A stretch of DNA of 64,000 nucleotides. Source: Chaetoderma sp. LZ-2023a (taxonomy: Eukaryota; Mollusca; Caudofoveata; Chaetodermatida; Chaetodermatidae). The DNA is taken from contig CM067374.1 of assembly GCA_034401795.1 (NCBI GenBank), positions 98,552,860 through 98,616,859 of the forward strand. Direction: 5' to 3'. Shown here piece by piece: positions 32,609 to 43,700 of the stretch. The position numbers were made by a program, and so were the translations under genes. The first letter of the stretch is position 1; each line of letters begins with the position of its first letter. The notes below the pieces were generated by a model. That model saw only the letters and a list, made by a program, of their open reading frames with translations, ran no database searches and was not told where the DNA came from.

Positions 32609-35600
32609 TAGCTCACCTGGCCTGAAAGGCCAAGTGAGCTTATGTTGTGGTGACCGTCCGTCCGTCAACTTATCCTTTAAACGACTTCTCAAGAACCGCT
32701 GGGCCAATTTCAATTATATTTGGCAGGATGCATCCTTAGGGCATAGGGATCCAAGTTTGTTCAAATGAACCCAATTAGGCCGGTAGCCATCTTGGATTTT
32801 GGCCGATTTTTAGAAACGTCTTTAAAAATCTCCGAAACCGCTTAAGGGATTGAAGGAAACCTGATGAAATATGACCTAGGGCAAGAGCTCAACCAATTTG
32901 TTCAAGGGAACTTAATTGGTCAAATAATTTGGCGGCCATCTCAGTTGACCTAGTTTTAGCGAAAATAACTTCTCCAGAACCGCTGAAGGGATCAGGCCGA
33001 AATTTGGAGGATATGATTAGGGACTAAGGGCCAGTAAAGTTTGTTCAAGAGAAATTGATCTGTCAAAAAACATGGCCGCCGTGGGCCAATCAACATATAG
33101 CATGTTTGGTGGCCATATTGGATTTTTTTATTTGATGAATTCTGAAGCCGAAATTGGGTTTATATAGGTTTTTGGGTATTCTGATCTCAAATTTGCAATT
33201 TTCGAAACTGTCGGATAAACGGTTTGGTGGCCATCTTGGATCATTTTCCCGCCAAAAGCTCCCATACTAAAGCAATAGGAAATTAAAAATATCTTCTCGA
33301 GAACTGCTGGGCCGATTTCAATTATATTTGGCATGAAGCATCCTTAAGGCATAGTGATTCAAGTTTGTTCAAACGAACCCGATCAGCCAATTTGTCCGAC
33401 GACCATCTTGGATTTTGGGCGATTTTTAGAAATGTCTAAAACTCTTCTTCTCCCAAACCATTTGAGGGATCGATTCAAAACTCACGAAATATGATCTAGG
33501 GTAAGCGCTGAATCAAATTTGTTCAAGGGAACTTGATTGACGAAATGGTTCAGCGGCCATATTGGATGACCTAATTTTCACAAAAACGACTTCTCCAGAA
33601 CCGCTGAAGCAATCAGGCCGAACTTTGTGATATATAATTAGCAATTAAGATTTAGATTTATTCAAGAGAAGTTGATTCGTCAAAAAACATGGCCACGGTG
33701 GACCAATCAAAATATAGTGTGTTTGACAGCCATATTGGATTTTTTTTGATGGATTTTGAGGCCGAAATTTGTTTTCTATAGTTTTTTGGGTATTCTGATC
33801 TCAAATTTGCAATTTTCGAAACTGTCGGATAAACGGTTTGGCAACCATCTTGGCTCATTTTCCCGTCAAAAGCTCCAATACTAAAGCAATGGGAAATTTA
33901 AAATGTCTTCTCGAGAACCACTGGGCCGATTTGAATTATATTTGGCAGGAAGCATCCTTATGGCATAGAGATTTCATTTTGATCAAACGAAGCCGATCGG
34001 CCATTTTGGCCGGTGACCATCTTTGATTTCGGCAGATTTTTAGAAATGGCTTGAAAAATCTCGTTCTCCGAAACGGCTTGGGGAATCGATTCAAAACTTA
34101 TGAAACCTTATCTAGGCAAAGAGGTCAGCCAAGCTTGTTCAAGACAACTTGATTGACCGAATGGTTTGGCAGCCATCTTGAATGACCTAGTTTTCCCGAA
34201 AACAACTTCTCCAGAACCGCTGAATGGATCTGGCCAAAATTTGGGAGATATGATTAGGAACTAAGGGCTATTAAAGTTTGTTCAAGGGATGTTGCTCCGT
34301 CAAAAAACATGGCCGCCATGGGCCAATTAAAATATAGCATGTTTGGCGGCCATATTGGTTTTTTTTATTTGATGAATTTTGAGGCCGAAATTGGTTTTAT
34401 ACAGGTTTTTGGGTATTCTGAGCTCAAATTTGCAATTTTCGAAACTGTCGGATAAATGGTTTGGTGGCCATCTTGGATCATTTTCCCGCCAAAAGCTCCC
34501 ATACTAAAGCAATGGGAAATTTAAAATATCTTCTCAAGAACTACTGGGCCGATTTAAATTATATTTGGCATGAACCATCCTTAAGCTATAGATATTCAAG
34601 CTTGCTCAAATGAACCCGATCGGCCGACGACCATCTTGGATTTCGGCCGATTTTTTTAAATGTCTAAAAATCTTCTCCTCCCAAACAATTTGAGGGATCG
34701 ATTCAAAACTCACGAAATATGATCTAGGGTAAGCGCTGAATCAAGTTTGTTAAAGGGAACTTGATTGACCAAATGGTTCAGTGGCCATCTTGGATAACCT
34801 AGTTTTCATAAAAACGACTTCTTCCCAAGAACGGCTGAAGCGATCAGGCCAAAATTTGTGATATATAATTAGAAACTAAGGCCGATTAATGTGTGTTCAA
34901 GAGAAGTTGATTCATTGAAAAACATGGCCGCGGTGGACCAATCAAAATATAGTGTGTTTGGCAGCCATTTTGGATTTTTTTTATTTGATGGATTTTGAGG
35001 CCGAAATGCGTTTTATATAGGTTTCTGGGTATTCTGATCTCAAATTTGCAATTTTCGAAACTGTCGGATAAACGGTTTGGCAGCCATCTTGGATCATTTT
35101 CCCGCCAAAAGCTCACATACTAAAACAATGGAAAATTTTTAATGTCTTCTTCTCGAGAACTACTTGGCCGATTTGAATTATATTTGGCAGGAAGCATCCT
35201 TATGGCATAGAAATTTCATTTTGTTCAAACGAAGCCGATCGGCCAGTTTGGCCGGTGGCCATCTTTGATTTTGGCAGATCTTTAGAAATGTCTAAAAATC
35301 GTGATCTCCGAAACAGCTTGGGGAATCGATTAAAAACTTATGAAACCTCATCTAGGCAAAGAGGTACGCCAAGTTTGTTCAAGACAACTTGATTGACCGA
35401 ATGGTTCAGCAGCCATCTTGGATGACCTAGTTTTCCCGAAAACGACTTCTCCAGAACCACTGAATGGATCAGGACAAAATTTGGGCGATATGATTAGGGA
35501 CTAAGGGCCATTAAAGTTTGTTCAAAGGAAGTTGCTCCATCAAAAAAAATGTCCGCCGTGGGCCAATCAAAATGTAGCGTGTTTGGCGGACATATTGGAT

Positions 35601-36272
35601 TTTTTTATTTGATGGATTTTTAGGCCAAAATTGGTTCTATATATGTTTTTGGGTATTCTGAGCTCAAATTTGCAATTTTTGAAACTGTCGGATAAACGGT
35701 TTGGTGGCCATCTAGCTCCCAAGCTAAAGCAATGGGAAATTAAAAATATCTTCATGAGAACTGCCAGGCCGATTTCAATTATATTTGGCAGGAAGCATCC
35801 TTAGGGCATAAGGATGCAAGTTTGTTCAAATGAACCCGATCAGCCAATTTGCCCAGCAGCCAATTTGGATTTCGGCCAATTTCAGGAAATGTCGTTATAA
35901 ATCTTCTCCGAAACCACTTGCAGAATCTTCATCTAGGCCATGAGGTAAGCCAAGTTTGTTCAAGAGGACTTGAATTACCAAATGGTTCGACGACCATCTT
36001 GGATGACCTGGTTTTCACGAAAATGACTCCTTCAGAACCGCTGAAGGGATCACGCCAAAATTTGGGCTATTAAAATTTGTGCAAGGGAAGTTGATCCATC
36101 AAAAAAACATGGGCGCCGTGGGCCAATCAAAATGTAGTCTGTTTGGCGGGCATATTTCACTTGCAAAAATGTCCACCAACTCATTTAAAAGACTGCTAAA
36201 CCACCCACCAACAATTTTGACAAAAATTGATGGTGCTCCAGGTGAGCGACGCAGGCCCCTTGGGCCTCTTGT
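32609..36272 (+). mobile_element. Helentron-like element, complete, six 615-bp monomers
   Basis: Best bounded long copy, 3,664 bp. 5' end TAGCTCACCTGGCCTGAAAG, hairpin partner GGCCAAGTGAGCT; 3' end CCAGGTGAGCGACGCAGGCC then CCTTGGGCCTCTTGT. Monomer landmark ATTTGGCA recurs near 32718, 33325, 33943, 34563, 35178 and 35783 (period about 605-620). Each monomer carries CGGCGGCCATCTTGGATGAC and CATGGCCGC...GTGGGCCAATCAA. No open frame above 81 codons, so it must be mobilised in trans if at all. Confidence 0.65.
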
Positions 36273-37189
36273 TATTGTTATTGTCAATACTAACACACAT
36301 CGTGATTGAGCTCATAAAATGGCGAAATATTTATTACAACATTAGGTGGCGCTTTGGACTTCGGGGCATTACAAAAGAAGCTCGGATTGGCTGCTCATAA
36401 ACCAGTCTGTCATTCATTCTGTCTACTTTCACATGGGTTCGTTCACCTTTTGCAGAGACCACCGCGTATCAGAAATGAGGTCAATGCCAATGAGTGGTGT
36501 GCGTGCGCCGTCAAGAAGTTTTATCCTATTATGAAGAATCATTGATTTAAACAAAATGGATTCATTGTACCTTCTCAAATATTGAGCCCAATGCGGAGAT
36601 ATTACTGTTGTGGCACGTTTTGTTTTGTCATACTTAGAGCTATTGACGTCATGCTTGGTGAGTGAGTACCTCTGGGCAAAAGCTACCATCCATATAATTA
36701 CTAGGTCAGTCTGATCTACTTTTTGGATAATATAGGTGGCTAAGAAAAGTTGATGTGGTATATTTCAATGACTTCATCACAAATTGACATTATAAATCCA
36801 GAGTGATGTGAAATAATGATGTCGGAAACATGATGAATCAAGAAACAATGTAACAATGACGTCGAATATACACATAGAACGCAGTTCCTACTTTCTATAT
36901 CCTGGGTTATAATCAGTTTCAAATTGAAAGGAATTAAGGCACAGGAAGCTTATATCAAGGAAATATGCAGCATCTATTTATGTAATTATTTGTCATATGG
37001 TTATTCATTTCATATGTTACTTCATATTTTAGAGTGATAAATTGTACAAGTTATGGATAATGACAAGATGCAATGTATAATCAAAGATGAAATATAAGCC
37101 CATGACATTAGGCCTATAATAAAGTAAAGCTGGACTAGATAGCATGCATTAGCAGATCTGACAATGTTTAACACACCATGAAATATTTA
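36273..37189. other. Non-repetitive stretch between repeats
   Basis: No family repeat recognised. A minus frame at 36429-36689 (86 codons) has ordinary composition but no domain I know; a GT at CAAAAGGTGAAC could be a donor. A CRE palindrome TGACGTCA is at 36644-36651. I do not call a gene. Confidence 0.4.
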
Positions 37190-38400
37190 ATATGTATATT
37201 TGCAAACCAATAAGACTATTTTTGAAAATTTATCAATGAAATGACTGGTTCGGTAGTCTAACCAGTTATTTCAGTGATAAATTTTCAGAAATAGTCTTCT
37301 TGGTTTGCAAATGGACATTTATCAAGAGGACTACAGAAACACTAATGGAAATATTGCAACATCGTTTAGTATATTTATTCACGCTATTGAGAGCACTGCA
37401 TATTGTGGTGTCGGAGCAAACTGAGTTATACAGTGTACATTGCTGACCAAGATTATTAATTTTTGAAAATGTACCACTGGAATGACTGGTTTGGTAATAT
37501 CACCAGTCATTCTATTGATAAATTTTCAAAAATAGTCTTTAGTTGGTCTGTAAATGGACATTATAAAGACAACTACAGGCATGACAGATGTCCTAATGAT
37601 GGAACGGTAACATCTTTTTATACAATTTATTCACACCATTGAGAACAATTTATATTGGGGTGAGCGAACTGAGCTTTAAACAGTGTATCGGTATGTCCAT
37701 TTGCTGACAAAGACTCCAAAAGATTATTTTTAGAAAATTTACCACTGGAACGACTAGTTTGGTAATCTAACCTGTCATTCCAGTGGTAGATTTTCAAAAA
37801 TAGTCTTTAGTTGGTCTGCAAATGGACGTTATAAAGACAACAACAGACATGATAGAAGGCCTAATATATATATATATATATTAGGGTGAGCAAACTGAAC
37901 TTTAAACAGTGTACCGGTTCATTCATTTGCTGACCAAGACTTCAAGAGATTTTATTTAATTTACCACTGGAGTGACTGGTTTTGTAACCCAACCAGTCAT
38001 TCCAGTGGGAATTTTTTTTAATTAGTCTTCTGTTGATTTGTAAATGGACATTTATCAGGACCACTGCAGAAGTGGTAATGATGGAAAGGTTGGTTGACCA
38101 GCATCTTGTATATTTATTCATCATGAGGCAATGAGCACAACACACTAATTAATACATATATTGGGATGCGTAAAATGAGTTAGATTTATTAAAAAATTTC
38201 ATAATACATTGTTTGTCAATTTAGGGCCCAGATTCAGACGACCATTTTTGAAAATTTATCACTAATGATTGGTTCGGTAATCTAGCCAGTCATTTCAGTT
38301 GTATATTTTCAAAAATAATCTGGTCTGCACAAAGACATTGCTCAAGATCACTGCAGCTGACGTCGTTGACTGCATTAACCACTAAAGGGTGGTAACAGGC
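37190..38400. mobile_element. Run of five MITE family 2 palindromes in tandem
   Basis: Palindromes at about 37190-37325, 37438-37565, 37688-37840, 37920-38065 and 38215-38345. Each has GACTATTTTTGAAAATTTA-type arms around GACTGGTTYGGTAATCTAAC. Spacers share the phrase (A)CACT/GAGCAAACTGA and TTTATTCA. The ~240-bp period suggests tandem duplication of MITE plus flank, not independent insertions. A (TA)7 sits at 37867-37881. Confidence 0.65.
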
Positions 38401-38594
38401 TAGTGTTAAATTAATTTCTGTGCATGGCACATGCAGGTAAAACTTTTCTCACTTTGTGACAAAGTATGCGCCATGTAGGCAATGTACTGTCCCTGTAGGT
38501 ACTGAAAAATAAAACATCTAATGTAGTCTTCTACTTGGAAATAGGTTCTCAGTTTCTGAGACTTAGTCGTTTAAAAACTGATGGCCATTAACAT

Positions 38595-38826
38595 TTTAAC
38601 ACTCATATCAGCCAAAAGCGGCTTCAGCAGTGGTCTTGAGAAATGTCGATTTGCAGACTAAGAGAAGACTATTTTTGAAAATTTACCACTGGAATGACTG
38701 GGTCGATAACCAAGCCAGTTATTCCAGTCGTAAATATTCAAAAATAGTCTTCTCTTGGTATGAAAATCAACATTTCTAATGCGAAAATTGAAAATTTCTT
38801 GAACAAATTGGAGGGTTAAAGGGTTA
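38595..38826. mobile_element. Palindromic MITE family 2, complete
   Basis: TTTTAACACTCATATCAGCC to AGGGTTAAAGGGTTAA. Strong pairing around GGTCGATAACCAAGCC. Confidence 0.7.
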
Positions 38827-38894
38827 ATAAGTATGAAAATGTATGTAAGTAGAGTGTGCAGTTTAACAACTTCCAATCAACTCATATTGCCAAA

Positions 38895-39215
38895 AAATAG
38901 ACCAATGATAATCAAGATTCTCGTTTGATATGTTGAAGCCTCATAGGATCACTCTACCCAAGTTTTGTTGCAAGAAGGCCATTGATTAACTTAAGAAGTA
39001 CCGTTTTAAATGGTTCTGGAAGGTTTTCAGAAATTCCTAGAGATAGCTGTCAAAATATTGACCTAACAAAATTCTGGAAAGATTTTCGCCGCAGCATTTA
39101 AAGAGGAGTAGCATTTTAAACGAATTCACATTTTTCATAAAAATCCCAGATGGGCACCCAAAAAATTCAAGCAATCAAAATCTTTTATACAAGTTCTGAA
39201 GTGTTGAAGACTTAA
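38895..39215 (-). mobile_element. Helentron-like 195-bp units, minus, no ends
   Basis: TTGAAGCCTCATAGGATCAC, CCCAGATGGGCACCC, AATCAAAATC read on the minus strand as two units. Confidence 0.45.
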
Positions 39216-39352
39216 TATTGACAATAATTGATGACTGACTAACCCTGTCATGCAAGACTGGGTCATAGGAGGACCATGCAATCATCTGACTTAACACCAT
39301 ATGGCCCACACATGTATTGACAATAGCAAATGCAATGCATTGACCCTTTAAC

Positions 39353-39545
39353 CCTTACCACTCTGTCGAAACTTTAAATTTTAAAATTAAATTAAATGAT
39401 GAACTGGTGTTTATTTTTCAACAAATTCCTTTGAAGATGTTGCTGGCTTAAACGTCATCCATCAAATTTGTTGAACAAGGTACATCAGTTTCTTTGCTAT
39501 TGACACAGTAAAATGTAGAACATTGACATCAGAGTAAGGGTTAAT
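39353..39545. mobile_element. Palindromic MITE family 3
   Basis: AACCCTTACCACTCTGTCGA to GACATCAGAGTAAGGGTTAA, ends inverted. Centre GAAGATGTTGCTGG / GTCATCCATCAAATTTGTTG is worn. Confidence 0.65.
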
Positions 39546-39775
39546 GGTCAGATTTGGTAAAGAAAATTTCTATTTCTTCATAGAAATGTCCATTTTCAGG
39601 CCAAGGGACTATTTTAAAAACTTTACCACTGAAATGACAGGCTCGGTGCTAAACAATAATTGACAAAATGTTTCTCTAAGCATGCAAATGGATATTTACA
39701 ATCAATGCAGATGGTATATCAGGAAGATCAATGCATAGGATAGGATGTTTCTGGCAAGCTTGCCCATTAAAAAGT
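39546..39775. mobile_element. Palindromic MITE family 2, worn
   Basis: TGGTCAGATTTGGTAAAGAA to GCCCATTAAAAAGTTA; right arm partly lost. Confidence 0.5.
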
Positions 39776-40077
39776 TACCCCACTCCACCTGCGTTTAGTG
39801 ATCCTTTTTGATTAATCGATGGCTTATATAGTACGTTTAAAAAAACCCAGGTCAAATGTGCATAGGTCATGTCTTCTTGTGTGAATCAACCCTCAACAGA
39901 TAATCATAATATATAAATAAGGCTACATTTGGTAGATATACATCTGCGACACATATCAGATTAATGGGCTTCTATTGCAGGCGGCATTTTGCATCTTCTG
40001 AGAATCGAAATAAATTATTACTGTCAAAGCATGACAGGTGTCAGGGTGTTATCTATACGTTTCAGAAATATACATAC

Positions 40078-40299
40078 TTATGTGGTGGTTCATTGTCATC
40101 CAGTGGCCCTTCATCGTAGACAAATTCAAATAGGGAGACCTCTAGGAGATGACGGTTTAGACAGTTGCCTATAAATTCCTCATGCCGTGTGATGCACTGA
40201 TGCCCATCTTCTAAAGTCTTCTCTCGCACCAAGCTTATCTCCTGACAGCACACAGACCCATGTCCTGTAGTCATTGTCCGACAGTTTCCACATGAACAC
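40078..40299 (-). CDS. Single exon encoding a P2X7-type C-terminal cysteine domain
   Basis: On the minus strand the acceptor ttatttttag precedes 40299 and the donor AA/GTATGT follows 40078. The exon is 222 bp and enters and leaves in phase 2. Motifs in order: C-S-C-G-N-C-R-x-M, C-C-Q-E-I, C-I-T-R-H-x-x-F and C-L-N-x-x-L-L-E. That order is the zinc-binding ballast fold of the P2X7 receptor cytoplasmic tail, a domain also found without a channel in many invertebrate proteins (established knowledge). No ion-channel segment is near. It lies antisense between zinc-finger exons B and C, either a nested gene or an exon remnant. Neighbouring exons were not found. No stop or frameshift within it. Confidence 0.7.
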
Positions 40300-40384
40300 C
40301 TAAAAATAAGTTGCAGATGATAATTAAATACAGCCATTAATATTGCAGGCTTTCAGACATATAAAAAATTATTTCCCCATTTGT

Positions 40385-40640
40385 AGTTTAAATTGCAAAT
40401 GTACATTGATGTGAACGGCTAGCCGCTTAATGAATGTCTATTTTCAGGTTAAGAGAAGACTTTGAAAATTTACCACTGGAATGGCTGGCGCTGTTACAGA
40501 TCCAGTCATTCCAGTGCTAAGTTCTCAAAGATAGTCGTCTATTGGCCTCCAAATGGACATTCATCAAGATCATTCCAGAGGCTGGTTTTGGCCCTAAAGG
40601 GTTAACAATTAACCCTTTCACTCATATCAGCCAAAAATGG
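40385..40640. mobile_element. Palindromic MITE family 2
   Basis: GTTAAGAGAAGACTTTGAAA and GTTCTCAAAGATAGTCGTCT arms around GGCGCTGTTACAGATCC; right border GGCCCTAAAGGGTTAAC, followed by a second border fragment AACCCTTTCACTCATATCAG. Confidence 0.6.
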
Positions 40641-41632
40641 CCTCTGCAGTGAAAACGACTTCTCCCGAACCGCTGAAGGGATAGAGCTGAAATTTTGTAA
40701 ATATGCTTAGGGACCAAGCGCCTTTCAAGTTTGTTCGTTAAAAATATGGCCGCCATCAACCAATCAAAATTCAGCGTTTCTAGGTCATATTGGCTTTTTT
40801 GTATTTGATGTATTTTGATGGCGAAAATTGCTTTATATATGCTTATCAGTGTGGCGAGTTCAAATATGCCACTTTCGAGACTGTCGGATAAACGCTTTGG
40901 CTGCCATCTTGGTTTGTTTTCCCGCCAAAGGCTCCCATGGTAAAGCAATGGGCCAATAGTAAAGCAATGGGGGAATCCTTTAATGACTTCTTCTCAAGAA
41001 CCACTGGGCCGATTTCAATTATATTTGGGAGGAAGCATTCATAGGGCATAGAGATATAAATTTGTTCAAATGAACCCGATCGGCTAATTTGTCCGGCGGC
41101 CATCTTGGATTTAGGGCGATTTTTATTTTTGATCTGCTCAATGGTTTTCGAGCTACCCACCTTTTCGTGGGCAAAGAATTCACATAGAGAATGTATAGGA
41201 AATTTCAGGATGGATTTTTGAACTGCGACTACGCCTACAGTTTTTAGCCCACCTGGCCTGAAAGGGAATAAGGATCCAAGTTTGTTCAAATGAACCCGAT
41301 CGGCCAATTTGCCCAGCGGCCATTTTGGATTTCGGCCGATTTCAGGAAATGTCTTCAAAAATCTCCGAAACCACTTGTCTAATCTTCATCTAGGCCAAGA
41401 CGTAAGCCAAGTTTGTTTAAGAGGACTTGATTGACCAAATGGTCCGCGACCATCTTGGATGACCTGGTTTTCACGAAAATGACTCCTCCAGAACCGCTGA
41501 AGGGTTCGGGCCGAAATTTGGGCCATTAAAATTTGTTCAAAGGAAGTTGATCCATCAAAAAAAACATGGGCGCCGTGGGGCAAACAAAATGTATTGTGTT
41601 TGGCGGCCATATTGCACTTGCAAAAGTTCTGG
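40641..41632 (+). mobile_element. Helentron-like 615-bp monomers with one internal 5' end
   Basis: Enters mid-monomer (GAAAACGACTTCTCCCGAAC). A foreign insert (41120-41240, TGATCTGCTCAATGGTTTTC) interrupts it. A fresh 5' end TAGCCCACCTGGCCTGAAAG starts near 41245, followed by a deleted junction to the next monomer. Ends without a 3' hairpin in CACTTGCAAAAG. The 170-codon and 108-codon minus frames here are monomer shadows. Confidence 0.55.
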
Positions 41633-42202
41633 ACCAAGTGTAAACTAGTTTCACTCTGTATAACATGCCTCAAAATAAAACACACACGCACGCACGCACG
41701 CACACAATCAAACAAGGGAATAAAGGAGACAATAATTTCTGCAAAGAATGTAAAACTTAAATTGGTGCACATTTGGCAAGTGTGTAAAGAAAATGTCCAG
41801 ATATATTTGAATTTCCACCTGACCAACATATACAGCCATAATCTGATTGATCAGTTCAAACTTGTAGAGAGAATAACATATGCTGCTCAATGACACATAG
41901 AATTATGCCAGATTTCATGATACCCCAGGAAATCTATTCTACCTGACCCTGTTAATATACTAGTATACACATTCTGGCCATATTAACAATCAGTTTAATA
42001 GGGGTGTGGCAATGGTGAAGTAAACAATAGATGAGTTTTGTGCCATTATCATGGTTATTTTAATTAGTGTAAATGATGTTAGAGGGGGGTCACAATTGTG
42101 GATAAATGTAATACGTATTCATTACGAGATAGATAACCCTACTCTATAACACGTAGTGTGAGATTACTTTGTCAGTAAATCAGATTTCATGTTTCATTTC
42201 AG
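41633..42202 (+). other. Presumed intron upstream of exon C
   Basis: A short ACGC repeat (41684-41704). No gene. Ends in catgtttcatttcag, a good acceptor. Confidence 0.45.
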
Positions 42203-42561
42203 ACGGTGGTGGAACTTCTGGAATGTGTCCCTCTTACCAGGCAACATCTCTTAGTAACAGAGCGTCAGCTCTTGCAGACACTGAAGCCTTTTGGCGCATG
42301 TATTGTGATTTCACTTTCCGTGAACTTGGTCCATTCAGAAAACATTTACGCCAGCATTTAGACAAAGTTGCAGAGGTCTACACGTGTGTGCTTTGTGGAT
42401 CAGTTGTGAAAGACAGAGAATCTTTTATTCGTCACTGTATTGGTCATTGTAAGAGATCACGTGCCTGCTTCAGATGTAGTACATGTAACAAAAACTTTCC
42501 GCTAGATGACAATTACCGAGCTCATATAAGGACACATTTTATTGCATCATGGAATGCTTAG
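42203..42561 (+). CDS. Zinc-finger terminal exon C (finger 1 has lost a cysteine)
   Basis: Third terminal exon, paralogue of exon B. AG at 42201-42202, phase 1 entry, about 119 residues, stop TAG at 42559-42561. It shares with exon B the stretches TSLS, ADTEAFW, FRELGPF, HLRQHLDK and YRAHI. Fingers 2 (C-X2-C-X12-H-X3-H, RHCIGH) and 3 (C-X2-C-X12-H-X3-H) keep all ligands. In finger 1 the first cysteine is arginine (codon CGC at 42295-42297), so this finger should not bind zinc normally; the second Cys and both His remain. No frameshift or stop, so the exon looks maintained. Role inferred: alternative DNA-binding end of the same protein as exons A and B. Confidence 0.85.
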
Positions 42562-43007
42562 GTGAAATGTTGCCCAAAGTTTGATTAAGTAATATCCATG
42601 TTTCCAGACTACATCTCTCCCATGCCAACTATAACTGCCACCTTGTAGCTGATGTGTAATTCACTCAGTTTGAGACAATTTGTAATAACAGTCTTATACA
42701 CTTGTTTTGGGTTAAGTGATGTTGGTAGGTAGCCATAGCATTTGATGTAGATTTTTGTTTAGTGTATCTGACTACGAATGCCAGTGATAGTCACACAAAA
42801 ATGATTTTTTAAAAGACAAACACCAGTATCACCAAATTTGGTATTCAACAACAATATCACTAATACTTATGGAATTAGCCTGGATCCGTTTCCTGAGACT
42901 ACCTACTGCAGAAAATAAATATTATTTATCACATACATAGATAAACGTTTCCTAAAATAGATTTTTTAAGATTTTATCAAATCAAAATTTATGAGGAGTT
43001 TGCTTCC
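42562..43007 (+). other. Likely 3' UTR of exon C and following DNA
   Basis: No repeat recognised between the stop and the hexamer at 42914. Confidence 0.35.
42914..42919 (+). terminator. Poly(A) signal candidate for exon C
   Basis: AATAAA 353 bases after the stop of exon C, the first canonical hexamer downstream. Position is plausible for a 3' UTR; no transcript evidence. Confidence 0.4.
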
Positions 43008-43337
43008 TGATAACATGTAGACGTTGGTAACAGGTTGGCAGATCACATTTGATATTACAACGTTGGACCAACGTTGGCTGCATCACTTGTTTGCCAACAT
43101 TGGGCCAGCATTGGAAATTTCATATTGAATCAAACAAAATCAACAATATTCAAATTTTAATTTTTAAATTGTTAAATTATGCTCTCTGGTGTGTTATTTG
43201 AAGGATTTTCATAGATTTATGCCCATTGGCTCAACGTTGGCCCAATAATGTATTGGCAACGTTGGGCCGATGAGCAAAACTACGTTGGCACAACGTAGTG
43301 GTAAATGTTGGGCCAACGTTTGCTTGCTATCAGGGCT
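43008..43337. mobile_element. MITE with ACGTTGG repeats
   Basis: Ends CTGATAACATGTAGACGTTGG-like at left and CCAACGTTTGCTTGCTATCAG-like at right are inverted. Inside, ACGTTGGCCCAACGTTGG-type palindromes occur many times on both arms, flanking an AT-rich centre. Non-coding. Confidence 0.6.
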
Positions 43338-43387
43338 GGATATCAGTAGATATCACCTATGAAGGTCATGTGACTGTGTCAGCCATT

Positions 43388-43700
43388 AGAGCGATTCATT
43401 TTTATTTATGCCCCGCCTAGCTAAGATTTCATAATCTAAATTTCAAGGTAACTAACTATGAAGGTAAGCCACTGGATTGTTGCTGCGGCAACAGCTAGTT
43501 AAATTAGTTTCAAAATATTTAACAAAATGTTTATTAAATTATAAATTTACCAAAGACATGCAATTCGTACACGTTCGTGACAGACTTCAACTTCATGACC
43601 GAGCTATGCCATATTGACTGACATCAGCTAAATTGACATTATGATTAAGACGTCATAATTCAGTGACGGATCGGACCCATCCATTAGAGACAGGTTTTCT
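43388..43700 (+). mobile_element. MITE family 1, worn copy
   Basis: TTTATTTATGCCCCGCCTAG, AACAGCTAGTTAAATTAGTT, TTTATTAAATTATAAA and AAGACGTCATAATTCAGTGA keep the family order. Confidence 0.5.

Noticed and set aside
36429-36689. Minus-strand 86-codon ORF as a gene
   Set aside because: Ordinary composition but no domain, no clear acceptor and no matching exon nearby; left as unexplained.
40846-41358. Minus-strand ORF of 170 codons
   Set aside because: It reads across Helentron-like monomers; the same peptide words recur in frame-shifted form in other copies on both sides, so it is a repeat shadow.
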